The translations under genes were made by a program, and so were the position numbers. The notes below the pieces were generated by a model. The model was not told where the DNA came from. It saw nothing but the letters and a program-made list of their open reading frames with translations, and ran no database searches. Shown piece after piece: positions 25,804-35,486 of a DNA stretch of 64,000 nucleotides. Numbering within the stretch: position 1 is the first letter of the stretch; every line of letters begins with the position of its first letter. Source of the DNA: Marinomonas rhizomae. Lineage in GTDB: Bacteria; Pseudomonadota; Gammaproteobacteria; Pseudomonadales; Marinomonadaceae. The stretch covers positions 4,278,001 through 4,342,000 of the forward strand of contig NZ_CP073343.1 in assembly GCF_024397855.1 (NCBI RefSeq), read 5' to 3'.

Positions 25804-27516
25804 TTACATTTCCAGCGATTTGTATTTTTCACGTAAATGATTTCGGATCGTCACTGCCGACAAGTTTAATAGCGCAATAACAATCACAAGCAATAAGGCT
25901 GTTGCGTACACCAATGGTCGTGCGGCTTCTACGTTCGGACTTTGGAAACCCACATCATAAATATGGAAACCTAAGTGCATGAATTTTTGATCCAAATGGA
26001 TGTAAGGATAGTTACCATCCAATGGCAACGATGGCGCTAATTTCACCACACCCACCAACATCAACGGTGCTACTTCACCCGCCGCTCGCGCTACCGCCAA
26101 AATAACCCCAGTCATAATAGCTGGACTCGCCATTGGCAGAACAACACGCCATAAAGTTTCAAATTTTGTTGCACCCAATGCCAAGCTGCCTTCACGTACG
26201 TTGCGAGGAATACGTGACAAACCTTCTTCCGTTGCCACGATCACCACAGGCACGGTCAATAAGGCTAGCGTGATAGACGCCCACATCAAACCACCGGTAC
26301 CAAAAGTCGGTGATGGCAAAGCTTCTGGGAAGAAAGCTTGGTCAATACCTGACCCTAGGAAGTAAATAAAGAAACCTAAACCAAACACACCGTAAACGAT
26401 GGAAGGCACGCCCGCTAAGTTGTTTACTGCGATACGTATAATACGAGTCACCCAACCTTGCGATGCATATTCACGAAGATAAACCGCCGCAACCACACCA
26501 AATGGCGTCACTATCACTGTCATCAGCAGAACCATCATGACCGTACCGAAAATAGCTGGGAACACGCCGCCTTCGGTGTTGGCTTCACGAGGCTCATCAG
26601 ATAAGAATTCCCACACTTTAGTAAAGTAGAATCCCATCTTCTGACCGACATTCATCGCATTAGGGCGGAAGGCATGAACAATTTTTGCCACTGGCATTTC
26701 ATGCTCTGTGCCGTCCATCACTTGAACAATGAAGGTATCACGATTGATCTGAGCGTAAAGGTCAATCAGGCTTTGCTGTAAACCTTTATACTCTTCATCG
26801 TATTGGCTACGCTCTACTGCCAAATCAGCTTCAGCGGCTGGCGTTAGCTTACCTTCTAACTCTAAACGACGCTGCTCAAGACGAATACGCTCCAATGCGT
26901 AGTTGATCTTACCAATGTCTTTTTTCTCAATGACATGAATTTCATCGAAAATTCTCGCAGCACGTTCGATGCTATTCTCAAACGTATTCCAAGTTGCTAA
27001 CGCAGAATCTGTTGGTGTCAGATCCGAGGTTTGAGACACGATTTTGCCGTCTTCTTTGACCGCTTTTAGGTAACCATATAAGTTACCCCACTCACGACGC
27101 TCTGCCGTAAACATCATCTCAGGGCGTTTAGTTTCTGTAAGATACTCATCGATCACCCAACGAAAGTCCGAACCATACACGTCACGGTTGCCGGTTTTCA
27201 TCAAAGTACGCTGCATTAACTGATGATTGTCAGGTATATCAATCCCAGCTTCGCGCAACTGAGCCGCAGGCACTTCTACGCTTTCAACACGTTCTGCAAC
27301 TAGATTGTATTCGGACTCACCTGGCAACGCATAATGTGTTTCAACCACATCAGCAGGCCAAAAATGTCCTAGACCACGCACCGCAATCAGTAATAACAAA
27401 CCGACAACCATGATGACAGAAATCGCCACGGCACCTGCGTTTAACCACACCCATGGATCACCAGACTTCACCCATTCGGATACGGATTTTTTCTTCATTT
27501 TCATTTCAGTACTCAT
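25804..27516 (-). CDS. pstA: Phosphate ABC transporter permease PstA, long form
   Basis: PstA is a permease subunit of the phosphate importer. At 570 residues it is almost twice E. coli PstA (296). After a first helix at about 28-52, a periplasmic insert of about 250 residues follows, with a predicted coiled coil around 200-260 (runs of Glu, Arg, Leu such as [16 protein letters not shown]). The canonical permease core occupies the C-terminal 270 residues and includes [21 protein letters not shown] and the EAA loop [20 protein letters not shown]. The start overlaps the pstC stop by 1 base. Long PstA forms occur in other marine gammaproteobacteria; the role of the insert is unknown. Confidence 0.93.
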   Translation of the reverse strand: MSTEMKMKKKSVSEWVKSGDPWVWLNAGAVAISVIMVVGLLLLIAVRGLGHFWPADVVETHYALPGESEYNLVAERVESVEVPAAQLREAGIDIPDNHQLMQRTLMKTGNRDVYGSDFRWVIDEYLTETKRPEMMFTAERREWGNLYGYLKAVKEDGKIVSQTSDLTPTDSALATWNTFENSIERAARIFDEIHVIEKKDIGKINYALERIRLEQRRLELEGKLTPAAEADLAVERSQYDEEYKGLQQSLIDLYAQINRDTFIVQVMDGTEHEMPVAKIVHAFRPNAMNVGQKMGFYFTKVWEFLSDEPREANTEGGVFPAIFGTVMMVLLMTVIVTPFGVVAAVYLREYASQGWVTRIIRIAVNNLAGVPSIVYGVFGLGFFIYFLGSGIDQAFFPEALPSPTFGTGGLMWASITLALLTVPVVIVATEEGLSRIPRNVREGSLALGATKFETLWRVVLPMASPAIMTGVILAVARAAGEVAPLMLVGVVKLAPSLPLDGNYPYIHLDQKFMHLGFHIYDVGFQSPNVEAARPLVYATALLLVIVIALLNLSAVTIRNHLREKYKSLEM

Positions 27517-29783
27517 TATAGCGACCCGTATTTTTTGCGTAGGTGCTGACGCACGGTTTCAGCGATTGTGTTCACCACGAAGGTGAAGATAAAGAGCACA
27601 AACGCAGCTAAGAACAAGATACGATAGTGAGAGCTTCCCACTTCAGATTCCGGCACTTCTACCGCTAAGTTAGCAGCTAGTGTCCGCATACCTTCAAAGA
27701 TGTTGAAGTCCATAATTGGCGTGTTACCTGTCGCCATCAAGACGATCATGGTTTCACCAACGGCACGGCCCATACCAATCATGACGGCCGAGAAGATACC
27801 TGGGCTCGCAGTCGGTAATACAACACGCGTCATGGTCTGCCAATACGTTGCCCCCAATGCCAATGAACCTTGAGTTAAGGCTTTTGGCACACTAAAGATG
27901 GCGTCTTCGGTAATAGAGAAGATAGTCGGGATAACCGCAAAGCCCATGGCAAACCCCACCACCAGCGCGTTGCGTTGGTCAAATGTGATACCAAGATCAT
28001 TGGTAATCCAGCCACGAATATTGCCGTCAAAGAAGCTCAACTCGATGATTGGACTCATTGCCAAACAAAACCAAGCCAAGAAAACGATGACAGGAATCAG
28101 CAATAATGGCTGCCAACCTTCAGGCACCATCCAGCGAATTTGCTGAGGCAGACGCGACCAAAGATAAGCAAACAATAGAATACCCACCGGAAGTACGACG
28201 AAAATACTGAAGGTCGCCGCTAGGTTTTCTTCTAAGAAAGGCGCGAAGAACAAACCGGCTAAGAAACCCAATATTACTGTCGGTAAAGCTTCCATTAGCT
28301 CGATGACAGGCTTGATCTTACGACGCAAGGCTGGCGCCATGAAGTAAGCCGTATAGATTGCACCACAAATTGCCAATGGTACTGCCATCAACATCGCGTA
28401 AAAGGCCGCTTTTAAAGTACCAAATGCCAAAGGCATCAAACTGTATTTTGGCTCAAAATCATTATTCGCTGCAGAAGACTGCCAAGTGTAAGTCGGCTCT
28501 TGATACCCTTCGTACCAGACTTTGCCCCACAAGGAAGACCAAGACACTTCTGGGTGCTCGTTATCTACGTAGAAGAAATGTAATCCCTTGTCGTCTTCCA
28601 GAAGTAAGCCGTTTGCTCGCGGTGCAAAACTGATTAGACGAGCATTGTCATCACTCAATTTTTCGTTTAGCACTTGGCGAGTCGAAGTGGCATTATAAAT
28701 AGCAACCAAGCCACGCTCATCCAGTGTGGCAAAGCCTTTACGACGTTGTTCCATTGCCAAATCCACTAAAGCAACGGGTTGTTTTACGTCTCGGATGAAG
28801 GTGAGTTTTTCTTCATTCGTGTCATCGTTACGTACATTGAACCACTGGCTCACTCGGCCAGAAGTGTCCGCCACCATGATGGATGATTTGCCTAGCAGAT
28901 ACGTCATCGATACCAGCTTGGTATCGGCCTCTTTGATTAAAGCGATCTCGTCTTTTAATTCAATATTATCAAAGTCACGCAGGTCAAACTCGCTCATCGC
29001 GCCTGATCGCGTTGCAACATAAAGATAACGTTGATCACCACTCAGCAGCATACTAGCTACATCAGGAACGAATGGTAACGGCTCGCTTTGCTCACTCAAT
29101 TCCACTTCTTCGGTAATGAAATTGACGTCTTTCGTTACCTTAGTGATCGCGCTGCTTGCATCACCAATCGCAGCAATCGTTAAACTATCACTACCATCAC
29201 GTAGGGTGAGTTTATTAATCGCGAAATCGGCCACATCTATCGGCTCTTCACCGTATGGGTATTCCACAACTGGGGTGATTTTACGTGTGCCGCCAGGGTA
29301 AGAAATTTTGTAATCATGTTTTACGATTAACGCTTTACCATCTTCGTAACCAAATGCAATCAAACGACTGGTATCCGATTCAACCGCAAACGCCGTTACT
29401 TTTTCAGTACGAAGGTTTTTAATGGTGTTGATCACGCTGCCGTCAGCAACAGAGAAGAAGACGATACTACCATTGCTTGTCACTCGCATTCCGACTTCGG
29501 ATTGCTCCTCCGTCGTTAAATAAAGGCTTTTTCCTTGATCCTCTGCAGGCAAAGTGTAACTCGCCTCAAGATCAATACTGGCGCTGGAAAACAAGGGCGC
29601 CACTTCATAAAGTAAGTAGAAGCAAATAAGCAGAACAGCCAAAATAACACTGCTGCCCCCCACGGCAATGCCCATTCCAGCCATACGGTCTTTCAGGGCG
29701 CGAATTTTACGATGACGCTTTAAAGCTGGCGTATTGAAATCCAGTTCAGGCATCTGATGGTCAGTTGATTTAGTCATCCGCAT
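27516..29783 (-). CDS. pstC: Phosphate ABC transporter permease PstC, long form with propeller-like insert
   Basis: PstC is the partner permease of PstA. At 755 residues it is more than double E. coli PstC (319). A first helix at about 42-64 is followed by a periplasmic region of about 380 residues with repeated beta-strand blocks suggestive of a WD40-like propeller (for example LYVATRSGAMSEFDLRDF). The permease core covers about residues 455-750, with EALPTVILGFLAGLFF, the EAA loop [20 protein letters not shown] and AVGETMIVLMATG. Two near-adjacent start codons exist (29783 and 29777). A perfect Pho box precedes the gene, so it can be expressed independently of pstS. Confidence 0.93.
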   Translation of the reverse strand: MRMTKSTDHQMPELDFNTPALKRHRKIRALKDRMAGMGIAVGGSSVILAVLLICFYLLYEVAPLFSSASIDLEASYTLPAEDQGKSLYLTTEEQSEVGMRVTSNGSIVFFSVADGSVINTIKNLRTEKVTAFAVESDTSRLIAFGYEDGKALIVKHDYKISYPGGTRKITPVVEYPYGEEPIDVADFAINKLTLRDGSDSLTIAAIGDASSAITKVTKDVNFITEEVELSEQSEPLPFVPDVASMLLSGDQRYLYVATRSGAMSEFDLRDFDNIELKDEIALIKEADTKLVSMTYLLGKSSIMVADTSGRVSQWFNVRNDDTNEEKLTFIRDVKQPVALVDLAMEQRRKGFATLDERGLVAIYNATSTRQVLNEKLSDDNARLISFAPRANGLLLEDDKGLHFFYVDNEHPEVSWSSLWGKVWYEGYQEPTYTWQSSAANNDFEPKYSLMPLAFGTLKAAFYAMLMAVPLAICGAIYTAYFMAPALRRKIKPVIELMEALPTVILGFLAGLFFAPFLEENLAATFSIFVVLPVGILLFAYLWSRLPQQIRWMVPEGWQPLLLIPVIVFLAWFCLAMSPIIELSFFDGNIRGWITNDLGITFDQRNALVVGFAMGFAVIPTIFSITEDAIFSVPKALTQGSLALGATYWQTMTRVVLPTASPGIFSAVMIGMGRAVGETMIVLMATGNTPIMDFNIFEGMRTLAANLAVEVPESEVGSSHYRILFLAAFVLFIFTFVVNTIAETVRQHLRKKYGSL

Positions 29784-29808
29784 TCATCTTTGTTGTGTGA
29801 CGTTTTTA

Positions 29809-29826
29809 TATGACAGTAGTGTGACA
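29809..29826 (-). promoter_or_regulatory. Pho box upstream of pstC
   Basis: On the minus strand TGTCACA-CTAC-TGTCATA is an essentially perfect Pho box, two heptamers with an 11-bp period. It lies 26 bp before the pstC start, downstream of the pstS hairpin. Confidence 0.85.
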
Positions 29827-29841
29827 GCCTACGAACCAAGA

Positions 29842-29873
29842 AAAGTAGGAGAGCATTTTGGCCCTCCTACTTT
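29842..29873 (-). terminator. Hairpin between pstS and pstC
   Basis: AAAGTAGGAG pairs with CTCCTACTTT around a 12-base loop. On the minus strand a TTTTCTT tail follows. It probably terminates most pstS transcripts, leaving pstC to its own Pho-box promoter. Confidence 0.75.
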
Positions 29874-29906
29874 AAGCATATCGTCCGTAGCTCGCTACAG
29901 CGTTAC

Positions 29907-30875
29907 TTAGTTAATACCTAAATCTTTCAGGTACTTAGTAGCTACTTTCGCTGGAAGAGGAACATAGCCGTCTTTTACGACAACCTCTTGACCCATTTTA
30001 GAAAGTACCATTTTAACGAATTCACGCTGTAGTGGTTCAAGCGGCTTATTAGGCGCTTTGTTTACATAAACGTAAAGGAAACGAGACAATGGGTATGCGC
30101 CAGTTGCTGCGTTTTCAATCGTTGCATCGATGAACTTACCACCTTCTTTCTTCGTCAAAGGAACAGCGCGTACAGAAGACGTTTTGTAACCGATACCAGA
30201 GTAACCAATACCGTTAAGAGACGTAGAAACAGACTGAACAACAGAAGCAGAACCTGGTTGCTCGTTTACAGAGTTTTTGAAGTCACCTTTGAAAAGCGCG
30301 TGCTCTTTAAAGTAACCGTAAGTACCAGATACTGAGTTACGACCAAACAATTGAATATCACGGTTCGCCCAAGCACCAGTCAGACCAGCTTTGCCCCAGT
30401 TAGTAATGTCTTCGCTGTGACCACCCTTACGAGTAGAAGAGAAAATGGCATCCACTTCAGGAAGAGACAAACCTTTGATTGGGTTATCTTTGTGTACGAA
30501 TACTGCTAGAGCATCGATTGCTACTGGAACTGCAGTTGGCTTGTAGCCGTATTTTTTCTCGAACGCTGCGATCTCTTTGTCTTTCATCATACGAGACATA
30601 GGACCGAAGTTAGACGTACCTTCTGTCAACGCTGGTGGCGCAGTAGAAGAACCTGCCGCTTGAATTTGAATATTTACATTTGGGTATAGGCGTTTAAAGT
30701 CTTCCGCCCACAATGTCATTAGGTTCGCTAGGGTGTCAGAGCCAACACTTGAAATATTGCCAGAAACGCCACTTGCTTTGCTGTAAGACATCAAATTTGA
30801 ATCAACATCTGCAAAAGCGTTAACAGAAACGCCTACTGCCGCTGTCATCGCTAAACCTGCAACTAGTTTTTTCAT
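29907..30875 (-). CDS. pstS: Phosphate ABC transporter, periplasmic binding protein PstS
   Basis: PstS binds phosphate in the periplasm with high affinity. The start is placed at 30875 ([10 protein letters not shown]), preceded by TGAGG at 9 bases; an ATG nine codons upstream would disrupt the signal peptide. The 322-residue product has a signal peptide ending near residue 22 (NAFA-DVDS). Phosphate-binding segments visible are [19 protein letters not shown] and [14 protein letters not shown]. It belongs to the PstS group of marine gammaproteobacteria rather than the close E. coli type. A Pho box and a TATAGT -10 lie upstream. Confidence 0.94.
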   Translation of the reverse strand: MKKLVAGLAMTAAVGVSVNAFADVDSNLMSYSKASGVSGNISSVGSDTLANLMTLWAEDFKRLYPNVNIQIQAAGSSTAPPALTEGTSNFGPMSRMMKDKEIAAFEKKYGYKPTAVPVAIDALAVFVHKDNPIKGLSLPEVDAIFSSTRKGGHSEDITNWGKAGLTGAWANRDIQLFGRNSVSGTYGYFKEHALFKGDFKNSVNEQPGSASVVQSVSTSLNGIGYSGIGYKTSSVRAVPLTKKEGGKFIDATIENAATGAYPLSRFLYVYVNKAPNKPLEPLQREFVKMVLSKMGQEVVVKDGYVPLPAKVATKYLKDLGIN

Positions 30876-30944
30876 CACATAAACCTCAGTGGTTGTAGTC
30901 AAATATTTATGAGCAACTGCCCATAGCTCGTTCGATGTTTTTCA

Positions 30945-30977
30945 CTATAAAAGGCTTATGTGACAAAAATGTTAAAC
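30945..30977 (-). promoter_or_regulatory. Pho box and -10 element upstream of pstS
   Basis: On the minus strand TTTAACA-TTTT-TGTCACA (30977-30960) is a Pho box with one weak half. Nine bases further is TATAGT (30950-30945), the expected -10 spacing for PhoB-activated promoters. Confidence 0.7.
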
Positions 30978-31246
30978 AATGAAATATTTCAAAAATAAAT
31001 GTTGGGGCTTTACACAATTAAGAGAAAACCAATGTAGCCTCAATAAACACTCCTATACTTCCTCTGCGTTGTTTTTATCACAAAGAACCGCTTAATTTCC
31101 GTTAAATACCTTCTAACAGGCCTTTCGCGCCGCCTGTAATATTCCCAAGCGTGGCGTTATCCAATAGACTAACGATCCGGATTTTATAGGCACTGTGGGC
31201 TCTTTAAACGTCCGATAAAAAATGATTAAAAACTGTGGGTATTTTA
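30978..31246. other. Divergent intergenic region pstS / TRAP permease
   Basis: No gene seen. It presumably contains the promoter of the TRAP permease genes. I could not pick a convincing -35/-10 pair or a regulator site. Confidence 0.4.
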
Positions 31247-31783
31247 ATGTTAAACAAACTGGTCAGTTCGGCTGAGGCGATTTCCCATTACATGGGAAGG
31301 TGCGTTGCTTGGCTTACATTAGCGATGATGCTGCTTACATGCCTCATCGTACTTTTGCGTTATGGCTTTGATATTGGTGCGATTGCTCTACAAGAGTCCG
31401 TGCTTTATATGCATGCTATGGTCTTTATGTTGGGCGCGGCGTATACCTTTAAAGATGATGAACACGTTCGCGTGGATGTTTTTTATCGTGATTTCTCTGT
31501 CACTAAAAAAGCGTGGGTGAATATCATTGGCGGCCTTTTCTTCCTTCTGCCATTCACACTTTATACTGCGTATTTGAGTTTTGATTACGTGAGTGCTTCT
31601 TGGCGCGTATTAGAGACCTCTCCTGAACCGGGCGGCTTACCTTTTGTGTATCTTCTAAAGACGTTAATTCCCATCATGATGGTGAGTATGATCATTCAAG
31701 GTTCGGCTGATATTTTAAAAAATATTGGCATTGTGACTGCGGCTCGCTCCCCCATTAATAGACAGGCTAAAGGACAAAACTAA
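31247..31783 (+). CDS. TRAP transporter small permease (DctQ family)
   Basis: The small membrane subunit of a tripartite ATP-independent periplasmic transporter. The ATG at 31247 is used; a GTG four codons upstream is also possible. The 178-residue product has four helices (about 20-42, 52-72, 95-115 and 135-160), with the pattern LRYGFDIGAIALQESVLYMH and YTFKDDEHVRVDVFY typical of the mannitol/chloroaromatic (FcbT2-like) DctQ group. It overlaps the large permease gene by 1 base (TAATG). No binding-protein gene adjoins, which is unusual for TRAP operons. Confidence 0.88.
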   Translation: MLNKLVSSAEAISHYMGRCVAWLTLAMMLLTCLIVLLRYGFDIGAIALQESVLYMHAMVFMLGAAYTFKDDEHVRVDVFYRDFSVTKKAWVNIIGGLFFLLPFTLYTAYLSFDYVSASWRVLETSPEPGGLPFVYLLKTLIPIMMVSMIIQGSADILKNIGIVTAARSPINRQAKGQN

Positions 31784-33171
31784 TGGCTGAATTTATTCCT
31801 TTATGGCTCTTTGCCGGCGTTTGTGTCTGCTTGCTGTTCGGTTACCCTGTCGCATTTTCTCTGGGTGGTACAGCGCTTATTTTTGCGGCTGTTGGCTCTT
31901 TGTTCGGTACCTTTGATAGCGTTTTCCTAGAAGCCTTGCCAAACCGTTTATTCGGTATTATCGGCAATGAAACCCTAATCGCTGTCCCGCTTTTTGTGCT
32001 GATGGGCGTTTTGCTCGAAAAATCCAAGTTGGCTGAGAAACTACTCGACTCCATGGCGATGCTATTTGGCACCTTGCGTGGCGGTTTAGGCATTTCCGTT
32101 ATTCTGGTGGGCATGTTGCTGGCGGCAAGCACAGGTATTGTGGGTGCGACCGTGGTAACTATGGGTATGATCTCGTTACCCACCATGTTGCGTCGTGGTT
32201 ACGATCCGGCTTTAGCGGCGGGGACTATTTGCGCCACAGGGACATTAGGTCAAATCATTCCACCATCCATCGCCTTGGTTTTATTAGGCGACGTCATGTC
32301 CAATGCGTATCAAAAAGCGCAATTAGAAATGGGGATTTTTTCACCTAAAACAATCTCTGTGGGTGACTTGTTTGTTGGTGCCTTAATTCCTGGATTGATA
32401 TTGGTCGGCCTTTATATTCTTTACGTTATCATGGTCGCTTGGTTGCAGCCGCACAAAGCGCCCGCAGTGCCTCGTGAAGAATTACGTAATGGCTCAAACG
32501 AATCCTTAGTCGTTCAACTGTTTAAAGGATTGGTACCGCCTTTAGTACTTATCTTCGCCGTATTGGGGTCTATTCTTAGTGGGATTGCGACACCGACTGA
32601 AGCCGCTGGCGTTGGCGCATTAGGCGCCGCTTTGTTGGCGATTGGAAGTGGCAAGCTAAGCCTTCCAACCTTGAAAGACGCTGTGTATTCGACGACTAAA
32701 GTCACCTGCATGGTGTTCATGATCCTGATCGGTGCCTCGTTATTTTCTTTGGTATTCCGAGGTTTTGGTGGCGAAGAACTGATTCAAGACTTCTTCTCGC
32801 AATTGCCTGGTGGCGTAGTTGGCGCAATGATCGTCGTAATGTTGCTGATGTTCTTCCTTGGCTTCATCTTAGACTTCATTGAAATCACTTTTGTGGTTGT
32901 ACCAATCGTTGCGCCAGTGCTGCTCGCTATGGGCTTAGACCCAGTGTGGTTGGGGATTATGATGGCTATCAACTTACAGACATCGTTCCTAACACCACCA
33001 TTTGGATTCGCACTGTTTTACTTGCGTGGTGTTGCGCCACCAGAACTGAAAACTCAGTCTATTTATAAAGGGGTTTTGCCTTTTATCCTTATTCAGGTGT
33101 TAGTACTAATCATGTTATCCATTTGGCCAGATCTAGCGACTTGGCTGCCTGAACAGGTCTATGCCGACTAA
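31783..33171 (+). CDS. TRAP transporter large permease (DctM family)
   Basis: The large permease performs Na+-coupled substrate translocation. The 462-residue product has about 12 helices, with family motifs GNETLIAVPLFVLMGVLLEK, LGQIIPPSIALVLLGD and LDFIEITFVVVPIVAPV, and the conserved NLQTSFLTPPFGFALFYL stretch. The extended loop after residue 170 (SNAYQKAQLEMGIFSPKTIS) places it in the FcbT3/TakM-like group that normally works with binding proteins of the kind encoded at 39.4-44.6 kb. It is translationally coupled to the small subunit; the quinone-oxidoreductase gene follows 57 bp later and may share the transcript. Confidence 0.9.
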   Translation: MAEFIPLWLFAGVCVCLLFGYPVAFSLGGTALIFAAVGSLFGTFDSVFLEALPNRLFGIIGNETLIAVPLFVLMGVLLEKSKLAEKLLDSMAMLFGTLRGGLGISVILVGMLLAASTGIVGATVVTMGMISLPTMLRRGYDPALAAGTICATGTLGQIIPPSIALVLLGDVMSNAYQKAQLEMGIFSPKTISVGDLFVGALIPGLILVGLYILYVIMVAWLQPHKAPAVPREELRNGSNESLVVQLFKGLVPPLVLIFAVLGSILSGIATPTEAAGVGALGAALLAIGSGKLSLPTLKDAVYSTTKVTCMVFMILIGASLFSLVFRGFGGEELIQDFFSQLPGGVVGAMIVVMLLMFFLGFILDFIEITFVVVPIVAPVLLAMGLDPVWLGIMMAINLQTSFLTPPFGFALFYLRGVAPPELKTQSIYKGVLPFILIQVLVLIMLSIWPDLATWLPEQVYAD

Positions 33172-33228
33172 TCTAAGACATAACGTTTGAAATAACAAAA
33201 ACAGAACGTATTAAGTTAGGACAAAAAC

Positions 33229-34188
33229 ATGAAAACAATGCAAATGACAGACTACGGCCCAGCCAGCGATTTATCGCTGGTTGATGCGCCAAAGCCAAGC
33301 ATCAACGAAGACCAAATTTTGGTTCAAGTCGGTGCGGCTGGTGTGAACCCAGTGGACACTTACATTCGCTCAGGAACCAATAATTACTCAGCCAATTTCC
33401 CGCACACACCAGGTTCTGATGGCGCAGGTACGATTGCGGAACTGGGCGCTAATGTTGTTGGTTTCGAGATAGGTCAGCGTGTTTATTTTAGTCGTAACCT
33501 AAGCGGTTCCTCGGCAGAGTTTGCCGCTTGCGCGGCAACTCATACGTATCCGCTGGCAGATGCTTTGTCTTTCGAAGAAGGGGCTTGTGTCGGTATTCCT
33601 TATACAACAGCGCATCGAGCTTTATTTGGTCGTGCCAACGGCAAAGCAGGTGACAAGGTATTAGTACATGGCGCAACCGGCGCTGTCGGTATTGCCACGG
33701 TGCAATTAGCATTGGCTGCAGGCATGGACGTGGTTGCCAGCTCAGGTACGGTAGAAGGTGCTGAATTGCTGCGTCAGCAAGGTGTTACTAACATCATTAT
33801 GCACAATGAAGCAGACCATCTTGCGCCTTATCAATCGTTAGAGGCGGGTTTTGATATTGTTATCGAGATGCTGGCCAACCACAACTTAGATCAAGACTTA
33901 AAAGCCTTGGCCTTTGGTGGTTGTGTGGCGGTTGTCGGCAACCGCGGTACGGTTGAAATCAACCCTCGTGACTTAATGGCGCGTGATGCCTCTGTCGTCG
34001 GTGTGGCATTGGCTAATGTGAAACCAGCCGAACTGGCCTTGATTGCAAAGTCCTTGCGTCCATTGTTTGAAAGAGGCGTGCTAAAGCCCGTTATTCGTCA
34101 TAGCTACCCGCTTACCGAATTAGCACAAGCACACGATGATGTCTTAAAGTCTGGTGCGCTAGGTAACCTTGTTATTCGTATAAGCTAG
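33229..34188 (+). CDS. Zinc-independent quinone oxidoreductase-like protein (MDR superfamily)
   Basis: A 319-residue NAD(P)H-dependent oxidoreductase of the medium-chain dehydrogenase/reductase superfamily, zeta-crystallin/quinone reductase type. The N-terminal GroES-like domain holds GVNPVDTYIRSGTN and PGSDGAGTI. The Rossmann domain has the nucleotide-binding motif HGATGAVGIATVQLALAAGM, and the structural and catalytic Zn ligands of alcohol dehydrogenases are absent. AGGAC precedes the ATG. Substrate unknown. It may be cotranscribed with the TRAP permease genes and is followed by a strong terminator. Confidence 0.85.
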   Translation: MKTMQMTDYGPASDLSLVDAPKPSINEDQILVQVGAAGVNPVDTYIRSGTNNYSANFPHTPGSDGAGTIAELGANVVGFEIGQRVYFSRNLSGSSAEFAACAATHTYPLADALSFEEGACVGIPYTTAHRALFGRANGKAGDKVLVHGATGAVGIATVQLALAAGMDVVASSGTVEGAELLRQQGVTNIIMHNEADHLAPYQSLEAGFDIVIEMLANHNLDQDLKALAFGGCVAVVGNRGTVEINPRDLMARDASVVGVALANVKPAELALIAKSLRPLFERGVLKPVIRHSYPLTELAQAHDDVLKSGALGNLVIRIS

Positions 34189-34206
34189 CACCCTAGTAGA
34201 ACAAAA

Positions 34207-34260
34207 AAAGACGGCGCCTTAATAAGCTCTTTATGACGTTGAGCGCCGTCTTTACTTTTC
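34207..34260 (+). terminator. Terminator after the quinone oxidoreductase gene
   Basis: AAAGACGGCGC pairs with GCGCCGTCTTT (11 bp) around a 25-base loop, followed by ACTTTTC. Good stem, moderate tail. Confidence 0.75.
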
Positions 34261-34395
34261 CCTTCCATATGCTTCTTTATTCACTATAAACACTCTATTC
34301 ATGCGGTAAAATCCGACATCTTCACAAAAATACGCTACTAAAGCAGCCTTAAGGCCGCTATACTTTCTGATTAATGTTTATTTAAAAGGCATATT

Positions 34396-35169
34396 TTGAC
34401 TGATTCTGATTCCGATGTTTTCAGCCTGCCTTCCGAAGCCGATGCCCATGATCATGATTATCATCAACTGGTAATCGTGCTGGATGGCAATACCGATTTC
34501 GACATAGAAGGCAAAGGCAAGCAACTGCATACTGGCGAAGGTTGTATTCTTCCGTCAGAGAACAGTCATGCGTTTGCGGGTCTGGGAGAAAATCGTATCA
34601 TGGTGGTTAACCTGCCTGTTCCACCGCAAAAAGGCATTACCGACGAAGAATACGAAATCGTATCGCGTTTGTTTGATCAGGCGGCGTATTTTCAGCTCAA
34701 TCCTCGCTTGCAAATACTGGCTTCCGCTCTGTCTGGTGAATTACAGCAATACCCAAACGATATGATTCTGGCTCGTGCTTGCGGCAATACCTTGTTAAGC
34801 GCCATTCGTCATCAGATCAATAACAAAGATGTACGCTCCCGAGGCAATCATCTCGATATCGATAAACTGGACCAGTTTATCGAGCTAAATTTGTCTCGTC
34901 GCGTTCATATTGATCAATTAGCAAACTTTTGCTTTTTGAGTGTCAGTCAGTTTCACGAACGTTTCAAAGATCGTACCGGCATGACACCGCATCAATACTT
35001 AATGCGCAAGCGCTTAGAACGTGCTCAAAGCTTACTCGCCGAAGGTTTTCCACCTATTCAAGTGGCCGAAATGTGTGGTTTCTCCAGCCAAAGCGCCATG
35101 ACTAATGTGTTCTCTCAGACTCTTGGAATTACGCCATTAAAATACCAAAAACAATTTGGTAATCGCTGA
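34396..35169 (+). CDS. AraC family transcriptional regulator, probable proline-utilisation regulator
   Basis: A 257-residue regulator. The start appears to be TTG at 34396: an in-frame stop lies 24 bp upstream, there is no nearby ATG, and AAAAGG precedes it. The N-terminal half is a cupin-like effector domain (HDHDYHQLVIVLDGNTDFDIEG, with His residues in a metal-like pattern). The C-terminal two HTH motifs begin at about 160, with QLANFCFLSVSQFHERFKDRTG and VAEMCGFSSQSAMTNVFSQT. It lies upstream of putA on the same strand, and putA here lacks its own DNA-binding domain, so a PruR-like activator role is a reasonable inference. Confidence 0.82.
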   Translation: MTDSDSDVFSLPSEADAHDHDYHQLVIVLDGNTDFDIEGKGKQLHTGEGCILPSENSHAFAGLGENRIMVVNLPVPPQKGITDEEYEIVSRLFDQAAYFQLNPRLQILASALSGELQQYPNDMILARACGNTLLSAIRHQINNKDVRSRGNHLDIDKLDQFIELNLSRRVHIDQLANFCFLSVSQFHERFKDRTGMTPHQYLMRKRLERAQSLLAEGFPPIQVAEMCGFSSQSAMTNVFSQTLGITPLKYQKQFGNR

Positions 35170-35486
35170 TTCTCGGTCCTAATTCATAAAACCCAACAAC
35201 CCTCTCCCACTTATAAGCATTGCCATCACCTCCCAAAACTTCTGCACAAGAATAAATGACTGCTATGCTTATTCTTGTCCAGTCGGACTTTCTTATAAAA
35301 AAAAACGACTTTTTCGAAAGACAATTTATCCCTTCTGTCACTAAAGTGTCAGCATTATCCAGACATGCATTTTTTTGATTCAGCAGAGTGAAAAGCAGTC
35401 AAAAAAACGCTTAATGCTCTATAACAATATGCGGCCTTACTAAAACACCATGCTGTTTTTTTATGTTAACGCGGGAGAATCCAACC
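35170..35486. other. Intergenic region between the araC-type gene and putA
   Basis: 317 bp. A perfect 10-bp inverted repeat ACAAGAATAA/TTATTCTTGT (35246-35255 and 35269-35278, 13-base spacer) could be a terminator stem for the regulator or an operator. The rest is AT-rich and presumably holds the putA promoter. No gene seen. Confidence 0.5.
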
